Source: an uncultured Erythrobacter sp.
GTDB lineage: Bacteria > Pseudomonadota > Alphaproteobacteria > Sphingomonadales > Sphingomonadaceae
Assembly (NCBI GenBank): GCA_947501215.1
Contig: CANMUS010000002.1
Coordinates: 186,001 to 250,000, forward strand
DNA length: 64,000 nt
Direction of reading: 5' to 3'
The notes beneath the pieces were generated by a model. That model was not told where the DNA came from and made no database searches. It worked only from the letters and a program-made list of their open reading frames with translations. The position numbers and the translations under genes were made by a program. Below are positions 26,703 through 34,738 of the stretch, one piece after another (positions within the stretch are counted from its first letter, which is position 1; each line of letters opens with the position of its first letter).

Positions 26703-27329
26703 TCAGCCTTCGGGCGGGCGCGCCAGGTCTTCGACTTCGCGGTCGCCGTCCGTGTCGATCACGGAATCGGGCGTTTCGGTAGCCTCGCCCGGTGCGGCAC
26801 CGTCGCGTTCGCGTTCGAGCCGTTCCATGTATTGGCGCTCGATCATCTCGACTCGCTCCTGCTCGGCAGCGGCTTCGGCATCGATGCCCTCGAGCCGTTC
26901 GGCCCGCGCTTCGGCGACGAGCTGGCCGAAGCGGACCTCCGACGAATTCTCCCGATCCGCGTAAGCCTCGCGGATAAGCTCCTGCGTGCAACCGGTGAAG
27001 CCACCCGCGCCGGTCGGCGAGCAGGACATGATGCCCGATGCGCCGACATATTCGAGCTGTTCGACCCGCTCGGCCCACGCCTGATTCGCCGGATCATCCG
27101 AGAAACGGAGACGCTCGGGGATCCGATAACGCTCGTTTTCATCCTTGCGGGCGCACACGACGATGACATCGCCCGTGCTTTCGGGGCATTGGTCGTCGCC
27201 ATAGACGATGACCATGTTGTAGCTGTCGTCGCCGGTCTCGACCGTGGTCTGCGCCGCAACGGGCGCGGCCACGATGGCGGCGGCAAGCGCGGCTGCGGAA
27301 GCGATCGGGGTAAGCAGTCTGGTCATCAT
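26703..27329 (-). CDS. Exported hypothetical protein with coiled-coil tail
   Basis: No function is recognised. The 208-residue product has a clear signal peptide (about 1-27, TPIASAAALAAAIVAAPVAAQ). It continues with a domain holding four cysteines (QCPEST, VVCARKD, MSCSPTG, TGCTQEL) that could form disulfides, and a C-terminal Glu/Arg-rich helix (about 130-180) ending in an acidic proline-rich tail. Two adjacent ATGs (27329 and 27326) can start it. It stands alone between fabI and coq7. Confidence 0.75.
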   Translation of the reverse strand: MMTRLLTPIASAAALAAAIVAAPVAAQTTVETGDDSYNMVIVYGDDQCPESTGDVIVVCARKDENERYRIPERLRFSDDPANQAWAERVEQLEYVGASGIMSCSPTGAGGFTGCTQELIREAYADRENSSEVRFGQLVAEARAERLEGIDAEAAAEQERVEMIERQYMERLERERDGAAPGEATETPDSVIDTDGDREVEDLARPPEG

Positions 27330-27414
27330 GGCCTCTCGGAACGTATGTGGCGCGCATAGGGCACGCCTGCCGGTGAACTGTCTATGAAGCGCGCGAAACG
27401 CCTGCGATGTTCCC

Positions 27415-27954
27415 TCAGATGCGCTGCGAAATGCCGATCGCGGCCCGGCAGCCTGCGCGGATGACTGCGGAGAGCAGCGGATAGGCCGGTGCGCGTTCGG
27501 CCCCTGCGGCCAGCGCGGCGTCGCGGTGCTCGCGTTCGTCTTCGCGGAATTCCTCGATCATGGCGGCGAGCTCCGGATCTTCGCCCGCTTCCATCAGCCG
27601 GTCGAGCTGGCGGGAATAATGATCGTCGATCTCGGTTTCGACTGCGGCGGTGCAGGCCATCGCGGCTTCGGGCCCGATCAGCGCGGTCACCGCACCCAGT
27701 GCGAAACCGGCGCGATCCCAGAACGGCTGCAAGAGCGTAGGCCGCACGCCGCGTCGCGCCATCAATTCATCGAACCTCTCACGATGCCCGGCTTCCTGCT
27801 CGGCCATGCCGGCGATCTCGGCGGAGTCGGGGCCACGGTCGCCCATCACGGCGAGCTGGCCGGCGTAGATACGCGTCGCGCCGAATTCTCCGGCCTGGTC
27901 AACGCGAATCATGCGGGCGATGTGGTCGGGGACCTTTTTCGAGGCTGGAGTCAT
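27415..27954 (-). CDS. coq7: Coq7-type demethoxyubiquinone hydroxylase
   Basis: Di-iron monooxygenase for a late ubiquinone step. The 179 residues have the iron-ligand segments of the family: RVDQAGEFGATRIYAGQ, AEQEAGHRERFDEL, AVETEIDDHYSRQLDRL and FREDEREHRDAAL. The ATG at 27954 overlaps the dsbB-like stop by 4 nt. Coupling to a quinone-using disulfide oxidase is suggestive, since DsbB passes its electrons to ubiquinone. Confidence 0.94.
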   Translation of the reverse strand: MTPASKKVPDHIARMIRVDQAGEFGATRIYAGQLAVMGDRGPDSAEIAGMAEQEAGHRERFDELMARRGVRPTLLQPFWDRAGFALGAVTALIGPEAAMACTAAVETEIDDHYSRQLDRLMEAGEDPELAAMIEEFREDEREHRDAALAAGAERAPAYPLLSAVIRAGCRAAIGISQRI

Positions 27955-28427
27955 ACGCGGCGATCCTTTGCCAGCAGGGCGAGAATGGAAATGCCGGCTG
28001 CAGTAGAGATGAGAAAGTTGTAGCCCGCCAGGCTGATGCCGAACAGCGTCCACGCCGGTTCGTCGCAGCGCGTCAGCGGAGCATTCATGATATTGTCGAG
28101 CGCGCTTCCGCCCCCGCTCGTGACCGTGGCCGCGCAAGAGGTGATCCCTTCCCACCAACTATATTCGACTCCGGCATGGAATAGCCCGATCCCGCCCGAG
28201 ACGAGGATGGCGATCGCCGCTAGGCCCGTCCAGAACCGCTGCGGCGGAGCGGCGAACGCCAGAAGAGCGAACCCGACCGCCGCGAAATGCGGCCAGCGCT
28301 GCCACCAGCACATTTCGCACGGGTACAGGCCAAAGCCGTATTGGGAGACGTAAGCTCCGCCCAGCAGGAGCGCCGGGACCGCAATGGCCAGCACGCGGGC
28401 CAGCCGCGAGGATGGAGACAGGCTCAT
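27951..28427 (-). CDS. DsbB-family disulfide bond formation protein
   Basis: Inner-membrane quinone reductase that reoxidises periplasmic DsbA. The 158 residues form four predicted helices, with the first redox pair CEMC at 37-40 (YPCEMCWWQRWPH, diagnostic for the family). Two further cysteines in the second periplasmic loop (SCAATV and TRCDEP) serve as the second pair. It is followed by coq7 with a 4-nt overlap. No dsbA is nearby. Confidence 0.92.
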   Translation of the reverse strand: MSLSPSSRLARVLAIAVPALLLGGAYVSQYGFGLYPCEMCWWQRWPHFAAVGFALLAFAAPPQRFWTGLAAIAILVSGGIGLFHAGVEYSWWEGITSCAATVTSGGGSALDNIMNAPLTRCDEPAWTLFGISLAGYNFLISTAAGISILALLAKDRRV

Positions 28428-28442
28428 GCCCAGTCGTTTAGC

Positions 28443-29783
28443 CTAGTTGGCGCGGCGGGCAACCGTGTTCGGCGAGGTGCGGCGCAGCGTCTCCAGCGCA
28501 TAGTGCAGCTGAAAATCCTCGATCCCCTGCTCTTCGAGCTCCTCGGCGGTCAGCTGAAACCGCGGATCGTCGCGCTGGTCGCGCTCCATCGCCTCGTCGG
28601 CGAGACCCGCCTCGTTGACCAGATGGCCGCGCAGATCCGATTCGCGCACGGTGAAGCGCGATTTCTTCGCGAGGTCCGGGTCCGACAACTGCGGCACGGC
28701 GATGTCCGGCTTGATCCCGCCTTCCTGCACCGAGTGACCCGAAGGCGTGTAGTAGCGCGCCGTCGTCAATTTGAGCGCGGCATCGCGGCCGAGCGGCAGC
28801 AGCGATTGCACACTGCCCTTACCGAAGCTGCGCTGGCCCATGACGATCGCGCGGCGATGGTCCTTGAGTGCGCCGGCGACGATTTCGGATGCCGAAGCCG
28901 AACCTTCGTCGATCAGCACGATGATCGGTACATCCTGCGCGATATCGCCGCGGAACACGGTTTCGGCGTCGTAATAGATGTTTTCGCCCCTCGCGCGGCC
29001 GCGCTGAGACACGATCCGCCCTTCGGTGAGGAAGAGGTCGGAGAGCGCCACCGCCTCGTCGAGACTTCCGCCCGGGTTGGAGCGCAGGTCGAGAACCAGC
29101 CCGTTGAGGCGGCCCGAGGCCTTACTCTGCAAATCTTCCCACGCCGCAAAGACATCGCTGCCGACATCGCGCGAGAATTCGTTGATCATGATGTGGCCGA
29201 TATTGCCGCTTTCGAGCTCCCAGGTGACGGGCTCGAGCTCGATCACGCCGCGCGTCACGGTCACATCGAACGGCTCGTCACGACCGGGACGGAAGACGGT
29301 CAGCCCGATAGAGGTGCCTTCGCGGCCCCGCATCTGGGCCACCGCTTCATCGAGGCTACCACCGACGATCAGCTTGCCATCGAGATGCGTGATGAAATCG
29401 CCTGCCTTCAGGCCGGCCTTGTCTGCGGGGCTGCCACGGAAGGGCGAGATGATCTTGACCGCGCCATCTTCCATCACGACCGACAGGCCGAGACCCGAGT
29501 AATTGCCGTCGATCATCGTCTCGAGCCGCTGGAGATCGCTGCCGTCCAGATAGCCCGAATGCGGATCGAGCGAAGTCAGCATGCCGTCGATCATGCCGCG
29601 CATCAACTTGTCGTCGTCGACCTCGTCGACATAGCTCGCCTTGATGCGCTGGTAGACCGCCATCACCTTGGCGAACTCCGGACCCGCCCGGCCTTCGACC
29701 TGCGCCATGCTCGCCGTGGTCGCGGGGATCAACGCGACGGCGGTCACGAGGGCGGCAGAACGTAGCAGGGCGGCGATTGTCAT
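28443..29783 (-). CDS. ctpA: S41-family carboxy-terminal processing protease
   Basis: Periplasmic tail-specific protease. The 446 residues carry a signal peptide (about 1-27), a PDZ domain (about 90-165, GLGLSVVMEDGAVKIISPF and GLKAGDFITHLDG), and the S41 catalytic core. The core has the Ser in DEGSASASEIVAGALKDH and the Lys in RSFGKGSVQSLLPL. Homologues often process peptidoglycan enzymes. It lies 101 nt downstream of the EnvC-like gene, a conserved neighbour pairing in alphaproteobacteria that fits a shared role in cell-wall remodelling. Confidence 0.94.
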   Translation of the reverse strand: MTIAALLRSAALVTAVALIPATTASMAQVEGRAGPEFAKVMAVYQRIKASYVDEVDDDKLMRGMIDGMLTSLDPHSGYLDGSDLQRLETMIDGNYSGLGLSVVMEDGAVKIISPFRGSPADKAGLKAGDFITHLDGKLIVGGSLDEAVAQMRGREGTSIGLTVFRPGRDEPFDVTVTRGVIELEPVTWELESGNIGHIMINEFSRDVGSDVFAAWEDLQSKASGRLNGLVLDLRSNPGGSLDEAVALSDLFLTEGRIVSQRGRARGENIYYDAETVFRGDIAQDVPIIVLIDEGSASASEIVAGALKDHRRAIVMGQRSFGKGSVQSLLPLGRDAALKLTTARYYTPSGHSVQEGGIKPDIAVPQLSDPDLAKKSRFTVRESDLRGHLVNEAGLADEAMERDQRDDPRFQLTAEELEEQGIEDFQLHYALETLRRTSPNTVARRAN

Positions 29784-29884
29784 CGGCGGAGTTTCTCCAA
29801 TATTCAGCGGCGGCTTATGGCAGGCCCGCTTAATACCACATGAGCGGGCGATTGCAGAATTGTGAAGCCGAAATCGACGGAAGC

Positions 29885-31105
29885 CTATTGCAGATAGTCG
29901 AGCGGGTTCACCGGTTCGCCGTCGCGGCGCAGCTCCAGCGAAACGCCCTGCGACCCAGATGCGGCGAGGCCGAGCGCCGTCCCCGCCGTCACATCCTGAC
30001 CGACATCCACGTCCAGAGATCCCAGTCCGGTCACCAGGCTGGTCCAGCCATTGGCATGCTCGACGATCGCGATCCGCCCGTACCCGCGATAGGGACCGGC
30101 GAATACGACCCGGCCTGCCCCGGGAGCTACGACTTGTGCCTTTGGCCGGGTCACGAGAACGATGCCTGATTCGCGCGGACCACCCTCGCCGCTTTCTCCG
30201 AACCCGCGTGCAACACGCCCGGCGACGGGCAGTATATAACGTGCGGGCGGCGCGGTGGCGCTTGCTCTCGGTGAAGGTGTTGCGGACAAGCTGGCCTGCG
30301 AAGGATTCGCGGGACGGATGATCGGACCGGGCAAGGCCGCCAGTTCGCTGCGCAGCGATCCGGCTTCTTCGAGCTGTCCGACGAGAGTATCCAAATCGCG
30401 GGCCTGTTCGGCGAGGACCAGAGCGCGCTGAGCCTCCCGATCGGCGCCACCGGACGCCTGTTGTGCTACCAGACGCTCACGCTGGGCGGCCGCGACCAGT
30501 TCGGTGCGGCGTGCGGCAAGTTCCGCCTCGCTTTCCCGCCGGTCGACCAGCGCCGCACGCGCTTCGGCTTCGAGTGCGCGGGCGCGCTCCAGTTCCGAGC
30601 GCAGCGCTGCAGTCCTTCTGCGCACTTGCGGGATCGTACTGTCAAGCACTGCGCGAGTATGTACCAAGTCACGCAGCGAGCCCGGTTGCAGGGCCGAGAG
30701 CGTCAACGGCCTCCGCGACATGCTCTGCAATGCGCCCGTGAGCCGGATCAGCGGTTCGCGGCGCTGCGCCAAGCGGGAGTCTAGCGCGCGTCGCTGCCGG
30801 GTGGCGATGGCGTGGCGAGCTTCTGCTGCGGTGATCGCAGCCTCGGCCTGCTGAACGCGTGCCGCCAATGCGGCGGCCTCGGCAGCTTTCTTTTCCGCCG
30901 CTTCGTTCGACCGGGCCGCCTGCTGTTCCAGCCGTTCTCCGCGCGCGCGGGCATTGCGCTGCTGCTGGCGTGCGGCATCGAGCGCGTCGCGCGCCTCGCC
31001 CGCGGTGCGGAACTCGGTCGTCGATTGCGCGCCGAGCGGCTCCAGCGAGAATACGGCTGCACCGAGCGCCAGAACTGCGATCAGGGTGAGGGCCGGACGG
31101 ATCAT
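29885..31105 (-). CDS. EnvC-like murein hydrolase activator with degenerate LytM domain
   Basis: Periplasmic coiled-coil protein that activates cell-division amidases. The 406 residues have a signal peptide (about 1-26), a long Ala/Arg/Glu coiled coil (about 28-265), a low-complexity linker, and a C-terminal LytM/M23 domain (about 290-405). The zinc ligands are missing: the HxGxD position reads RESGIVL and the HxH position reads SLELRRD. As in E. coli EnvC, it should therefore regulate rather than cut. It precedes ctpA on the same strand. Confidence 0.9.
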   Translation of the reverse strand: MIRPALTLIAVLALGAAVFSLEPLGAQSTTEFRTAGEARDALDAARQQQRNARARGERLEQQAARSNEAAEKKAAEAAALAARVQQAEAAITAAEARHAIATRQRRALDSRLAQRREPLIRLTGALQSMSRRPLTLSALQPGSLRDLVHTRAVLDSTIPQVRRRTAALRSELERARALEAEARAALVDRRESEAELAARRTELVAAAQRERLVAQQASGGADREAQRALVLAEQARDLDTLVGQLEEAGSLRSELAALPGPIIRPANPSQASLSATPSPRASATAPPARYILPVAGRVARGFGESGEGGPRESGIVLVTRPKAQVVAPGAGRVVFAGPYRGYGRIAIVEHANGWTSLVTGLGSLDVDVGQDVTAGTALGLAASGSQGVSLELRRDGEPVNPLDYLQ

Positions 31106-31123
31106 GGCGTCAGTCCTGCACCA

Positions 31124-31564
31124 TCAGCCGCTTCGATGATAGGGGTGACCCGCAAGGATGGTGGTCGCGCGATAAAGCTGCTCGGCCAGCATGGCGCGCG
31201 CAAGAAGATGCGGCCAGGTAGCGCTGCCGTAGGCGAGCAGCAAATCGGCTTCCCGCCGCTCCTCCTCCGAGTGCCCGTCAGCCGCACCGAGGAAAAAGCG
31301 ACATTCGCGCATGCCGTCGTCACGCCAGCGGCCGAGAATTGCGGCGAATTCCTCTGAAGTCAGGTCCTTGCCGCGTTCGTCGAGCAGGACGGTTCTGAAC
31401 GGCGCTTGCGGCTCGGGAATGCGCCCGCCGGTTTCGGGCAGTTCGGTAAGCTTGAGCGGCCATGTCAGCCGCTTCTCATACCGCGCAACCAGCTCCGCCT
31501 CGGGCGACCGAGCTATCTTCCCGCGCGCGATGATGTGCAGGAGAATGCGGCCCCCTTTCAGCAT
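31124..31564 (-). CDS. rlmH: RlmH, 23S rRNA pseudouridine-1915 N3-methyltransferase
   Basis: SPOUT-class methyltransferase acting on the assembled 70S ribosome. The 146 residues include LLHIIARGKIARSPEAELVARYEKR, LLDERGKDLTSEEFA and the knot region FFLGAADGHSEEE...LLLAYGSATWPHLLARAMLAEQLYRA with the terminal YHR. The ATG at 31564 begins a few residues before the conserved start. rsfS, another ribosome factor, lies upstream on the same strand, with a repeat element in between; EnvC follows after 18 nt. Confidence 0.95.
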   Translation of the reverse strand: MLKGGRILLHIIARGKIARSPEAELVARYEKRLTWPLKLTELPETGGRIPEPQAPFRTVLLDERGKDLTSEEFAAILGRWRDDGMRECRFFLGAADGHSEEERREADLLLAYGSATWPHLLARAMLAEQLYRATTILAGHPYHRSG

Positions 31565-31565
31565 G

Positions 31566-31671
31566 GTCGATCCGGCCCGGTGGAGGGTCGGCAAGGGCGA
31601 CTGTCCGCCCGCAGGCGCCCGCAGCGTAGCGGAGGAACAGCGCCGAGGACGCTCGCGCGGATGCGCGAGCG
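31566..31671 (-). repeat. Intergenic hairpin-rich repeat element, copy B
   Basis: Read on the minus strand it opens with the hairpin CGCTCGCGC and GCGCGAGCG around loop ATCC, then TCCTCG, GCTGTTCC, CGCTGCGGGCGC and CTTGCCG then CCTCC, ending at the rlmH start codon. The block order matches copy A at 1945-2042. GCTGTTCC is also found beside the hairpins at 48551-48682. The opening hairpin lies 9 nt beyond the rsfS stop and may terminate or protect that transcript. Confidence 0.6.
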
Positions 31672-31679
31672 GAAGACTG

Positions 31680-32039
31680 CTACGCCGTACCGGCCACCGG
31701 CGGCGCGTCTCCGAAGGCCCACATCCGCTCCAGATTGTAGAAGCTGCGCACTTCCGGGCGGAACAGGTGAACCACGACGTCACCGGCATCCAGCAAGACC
31801 CAGTCGGCGGCGGGAAGGCCTTCGAGTTTGACGGGGCCGAAACCTGCCTGCTTGATCTTCTCGGCCAGTTTCTGCGCGATCGAGGCGACCTGCCGGGTCG
31901 AGCGGCCCGACGCGATGATCATGTGATCGGCGATCGAGCTCTTGCCTTCGAGAGGAATGGAAACGACGTCCTGCGCCTGGTCGTCGTCGAGCTGCGCGAG
32001 CACGAGGTCGAGCAGCGGATCGGTGTCAGCCTTGGTCAT
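31680..32039 (-). CDS. rsfS: RsfS, ribosomal silencing factor
   Basis: Binds ribosomal protein uL14 and blocks 50S-30S joining under starvation. The 119-residue form has the family core DPLLDLVLAQLDDDQAQDVVSIPLEGKSSIADHMIIASGRS..., KLEGLPAADWVLLDAGDVVVHLF and FYNLERMW. The ATG at 32039 is preferred because AAGGTGA lies 5 nt upstream. An in-frame ATG at 32093 would add 18 residues without a ribosome site. nadD lies upstream, the usual nadD-rsfS-rlmH order. Confidence 0.93.
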   Translation of the reverse strand: MTKADTDPLLDLVLAQLDDDQAQDVVSIPLEGKSSIADHMIIASGRSTRQVASIAQKLAEKIKQAGFGPVKLEGLPAADWVLLDAGDVVVHLFRPEVRSFYNLERMWAFGDAPPVAGTA

Positions 32040-32153
32040 CGGGATCACCTTGGCCTGCCCGGTCTGTGCCGGGTCGGTGTGCGCCTGAGTCATAGGCGAA
32101 TGCAGTACTCCTGGATCGAGGGGCGTAGAAGGACATGGAAGAAACAACGCGCA

Positions 32154-32816
32154 TCATGGCGCAGGGGTTTCCTCCTGCGCCAATATGATCCGGTGTGTCA
32201 GCTGGTCCCGCACGGGTGGCCCGGTAAAGCGAGCGGCCCAATCGGGATCGCCGCGGCGGATGGCCGTGGCCGATCTGGGATCGGGATCGAAACGCAAAGT
32301 CACCAGTGCCGGTGCACTCCAAGCGCCCCCATTGGTAAGACTGGACAGCGGCACGCGGAAGCGCCTCAGCCAGGCCATCGCGGGGCTTGCGACGACGGCA
32401 TCAGTATAACCGGGACGCGCAATGACTGCAATCGGCATAGTGCGCGCTATCCTGCGCCAGTCGCGCCAGCGGTGGAACTGGGCGAGATTGTCGGAGCCCA
32501 TGAGCCAGACGAATTGCTTCTTCGGGTAGCGGCGAGTGAGCGCTGCCAGCGTATCGACAGTATAGCGCGTGCCCAGCTGCCGCTCGATCGCCGTCACCCG
32601 GATCGGCGCGCGGCGTGCCTGGGCGATGGCGGAGCCAACCCGTGCCGGAAGGGGCGCCATACCCTTGCGCGGTTTGAGCGGATTTCCGGGCGAAACCAGC
32701 CACCAGACCTCGTCGAGCTTCAGCGCGTCGCGGGCGAACAGCGAAATCCTACGATGGCCGCCGTGCGCCGGATTGAAGCTACCACCGAGCAATCCGATTC
32801 GCCGATTCCCACCCAA
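32154..32816 (-). CDS. nadD: NadD, nicotinate-nucleotide adenylyltransferase
   Basis: Adenylates nicotinate mononucleotide in NAD synthesis. The 220-residue form starts with the nucleotide loop GLLGGSFNPAHGGHRRIS (HxGH at residues 18-21), with WLVSPGNPLK and WLMGSDNLAQFHRWRDW further on, all family hallmarks. No ATG lies in the right place. A TTG at 32816 preceded by GGGAG at 7 nt gives the expected N-terminus, while a GTG at 32891 would add 25 unconserved residues. It begins the nadD-rsfS-rlmH-envC-ctpA strand run. Confidence 0.9.
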   Translation of the reverse strand: MGGNRRIGLLGGSFNPAHGGHRRISLFARDALKLDEVWWLVSPGNPLKPRKGMAPLPARVGSAIAQARRAPIRVTAIERQLGTRYTVDTLAALTRRYPKKQFVWLMGSDNLAQFHRWRDWRRIARTMPIAVIARPGYTDAVVASPAMAWLRRFRVPLSSLTNGGAWSAPALVTLRFDPDPRSATAIRRGDPDWAARFTGPPVRDQLTHRIILAQEETPAP

Positions 32817-33070
32817 AGAGAAGCTCCCGCCGATAATTGTCGTTTTTATACAAAGCTTTGCACAAAGCCTGACCGGTGCGCTGCAAGCCACTGGTAAACA
32901 AGCACTTAATCTTTCGTTCCCAAATCGCGCAGCAAAATTCCGCGGCGACGAAACGACTCATCGCACCAAGGCTTCGACTCGTAGATTAATCGGGAACTCG
33001 ATTAGATTTGGTCGGGAACCGCTGGTAACGATCTCACCCAGGGACGTAAGACCATAAGGGACGGGTCGTT

Positions 33071-34228
33071 TTGAACAACACAAAAGCCTCCACCGGCTGG
33101 GGGAGCCGCTTGCGTAGCTGGTTCCCGGATCGCGAATTTTTCATGCGATCGGAAGGCCAGGTTCGCTTCATCACCATTTCATCGCGGGTGCAGATGACCG
33201 CTGCGGCCATCGCCGTCGTGGTCTTCACGATCTGGGCCGTGTCGATGGCGGTTGCCGGCTGGACGCAGTATCGCGCGACGGCCGATCGCCTCTCGTTGCT
33301 CGACCGCGAAGCCAAGGTTGCCACGGCGACCGAACGCGTCAACGCCTATCGCGGCAATCTCGACGCGGTCACCAGTGATCTCGTCAAGCGGCAGGAATTC
33401 ATCGAGGACATGGTCGCCTCGCTGCCCGAAGACGTGAAGTCTGTCGAGAACGTGTCCGATTCCACGACCGAAGCGGCAGCCACGGTCGACAAGGTCAGCG
33501 CATCGATCCCCGAAGCCGCAGAACTCGCCCGCATCGAAGCCCGCCAGCTCGCCTTCGTCGAAGGTCTGACCCGCTATGCCGACTGGCGCGCGAAGAAGGC
33601 GGCATCGGCCCTCAAGCAGCTCGGCCTCAATCCCGACAGCATGATCCGCAGTGCCGATCGCAGCGCGATGGGTGGTCCGTTGGAGAAGCTCGCCACCTCC
33701 GCCGACGGCACAATCGACCCGCGCTTCGAGCGCCTGGGTCTGTCGATCGCCCGCATGTCGGCGCTCGAGAACGGCCTCGCCGGCGTGCCGCAGGTCGCTC
33801 CGGCCTCGGTCGATATGGTCACTTCGAGCTATGGCTACCGCCGCGACCCGTTCACCGGCGCAGCCGCGATGCACAGTGGCCTCGATTTCCGCGGCCCTCT
33901 TGGCGAGCCGATCTATGCCGCCGCCGCCGGTCGCGTGAGCTACGTCGGCTGGAAGTCGGGTTACGGCAAGACCGTTGAGATCACCCACGGCAACGGCCTG
34001 ATGACCCGCTACGCCCACATGTCCGCCTTCCGTGCGAAAGTGGGCGAGCGCGTCGAGCCCGGCCAGACCATTGGCGCCATCGGCAGCACCGGTCGCTCGA
34101 CCGGTCCGCACCTCCATTTCGAGGTCCGCATCAACAATCGCGCGGTGAACCCGCGCACCTTCCTGGAGACCGCCCCCCATGTTCTCGAAGAAATCCGACG
34201 AGCTCCCCAGCTCGCCCGCGCCGACTAG
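33071..34228 (+). CDS. M23-family cell-wall endopeptidase, membrane-anchored
   Basis: Periplasmic zinc metallopeptidase that cuts peptidoglycan cross-links. The 385 residues have a cytoplasmic tail, one transmembrane helix (about 44-66), a helical linker (about 70-190), and a C-terminal LytM domain with intact ligands: His268 and Asp272 in MHSGLDFRG, and HLH at 347-349. The start is TTG at 33071; an ATG at 33143 is the alternative. Its last 50 nt overlap the bactofilin gene, the same pairing seen for bactofilin-associated hydrolases in other Proteobacteria. Confidence 0.92.
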   Translation: MNNTKASTGWGSRLRSWFPDREFFMRSEGQVRFITISSRVQMTAAAIAVVVFTIWAVSMAVAGWTQYRATADRLSLLDREAKVATATERVNAYRGNLDAVTSDLVKRQEFIEDMVASLPEDVKSVENVSDSTTEAAATVDKVSASIPEAAELARIEARQLAFVEGLTRYADWRAKKAASALKQLGLNPDSMIRSADRSAMGGPLEKLATSADGTIDPRFERLGLSIARMSALENGLAGVPQVAPASVDMVTSSYGYRRDPFTGAAAMHSGLDFRGPLGEPIYAAAAGRVSYVGWKSGYGKTVEITHGNGLMTRYAHMSAFRAKVGERVEPGQTIGAIGSTGRSTGPHLHFEVRINNRAVNPRTFLETAPHVLEEIRRAPQLARAD

Positions 34229-34634
34229 CGGGGGACGCAGCATGGCCAGCAAGAACAACTCGACCTTCTCGGTCCTGGGATCGGACCTGTCGATCAAGGG
34301 CGACATCAAGGCCTCGGCCGATTTGCATATCGACGGCTCGGTAGACGGCGACATCGCCTGCGACAGCCTGGTCCAGGGCGAGACCAGCAAGGTCACCGGC
34401 GCGATCACGGCGGAAACCGCCCGGCTCGCCGGCACGGTGACCGGATCGATCACGGCGCGTGAACTGGTGATCCTCAAGACCGCCAAGATCGACGGTGACG
34501 TGTTCTACGACGCGCTCACGATCGAGCAGGGTGCGCAGGTTGAAGGCCGCTTCGCCCATCGGGACGCACAGAAGCCTTCGCAGCCCGCCGCCACGCCGCA
34601 GGGCAGCAAGCCGGAGCTTTCGGTCGCCAACTGA
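34179..34634 (+). CDS. Bactofilin
   Basis: Self-polymerising cytoskeletal protein that recruits cell-wall enzymes to the membrane. The 151 residues have a disordered N-terminus with a second Met at position 22, a right-handed beta-helix core (about 30-125) made of short repeats such as LSIKGDIKASADLHIDG, and a disordered tail. Its ATG lies within the M23 gene in another frame, a 50-nt overlap that ties their expression. A possible internal start at Met22 lies 14 nt after the peptidase stop. Confidence 0.93.
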   Translation: MFSKKSDELPSSPAPTSGGRSMASKNNSTFSVLGSDLSIKGDIKASADLHIDGSVDGDIACDSLVQGETSKVTGAITAETARLAGTVTGSITARELVILKTAKIDGDVFYDALTIEQGAQVEGRFAHRDAQKPSQPAATPQGSKPELSVAN

Positions 34635-34654
34635 TTTTCCCGTTTTGAGGGGAC

Positions 34655-34690
34655 GAGGGCCGCCCGCGCTACGACGCCGGCGGCCTTCTT
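34655..34690 (+). terminator. Rho-independent terminator of the M23-bactofilin operon
   Basis: GGCCGCC (34658-34664) pairs with GGCGGCC (34679-34685). It is extended outward by G-U, A-U and G-C pairs and followed by TTCTTCTT. Confidence 0.7.
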
Positions 34691-34738
34691 CTTGTGAGGC
34701 TTCAGGCAAAGACTCGGACGCGCGTACTTACGGCCACC

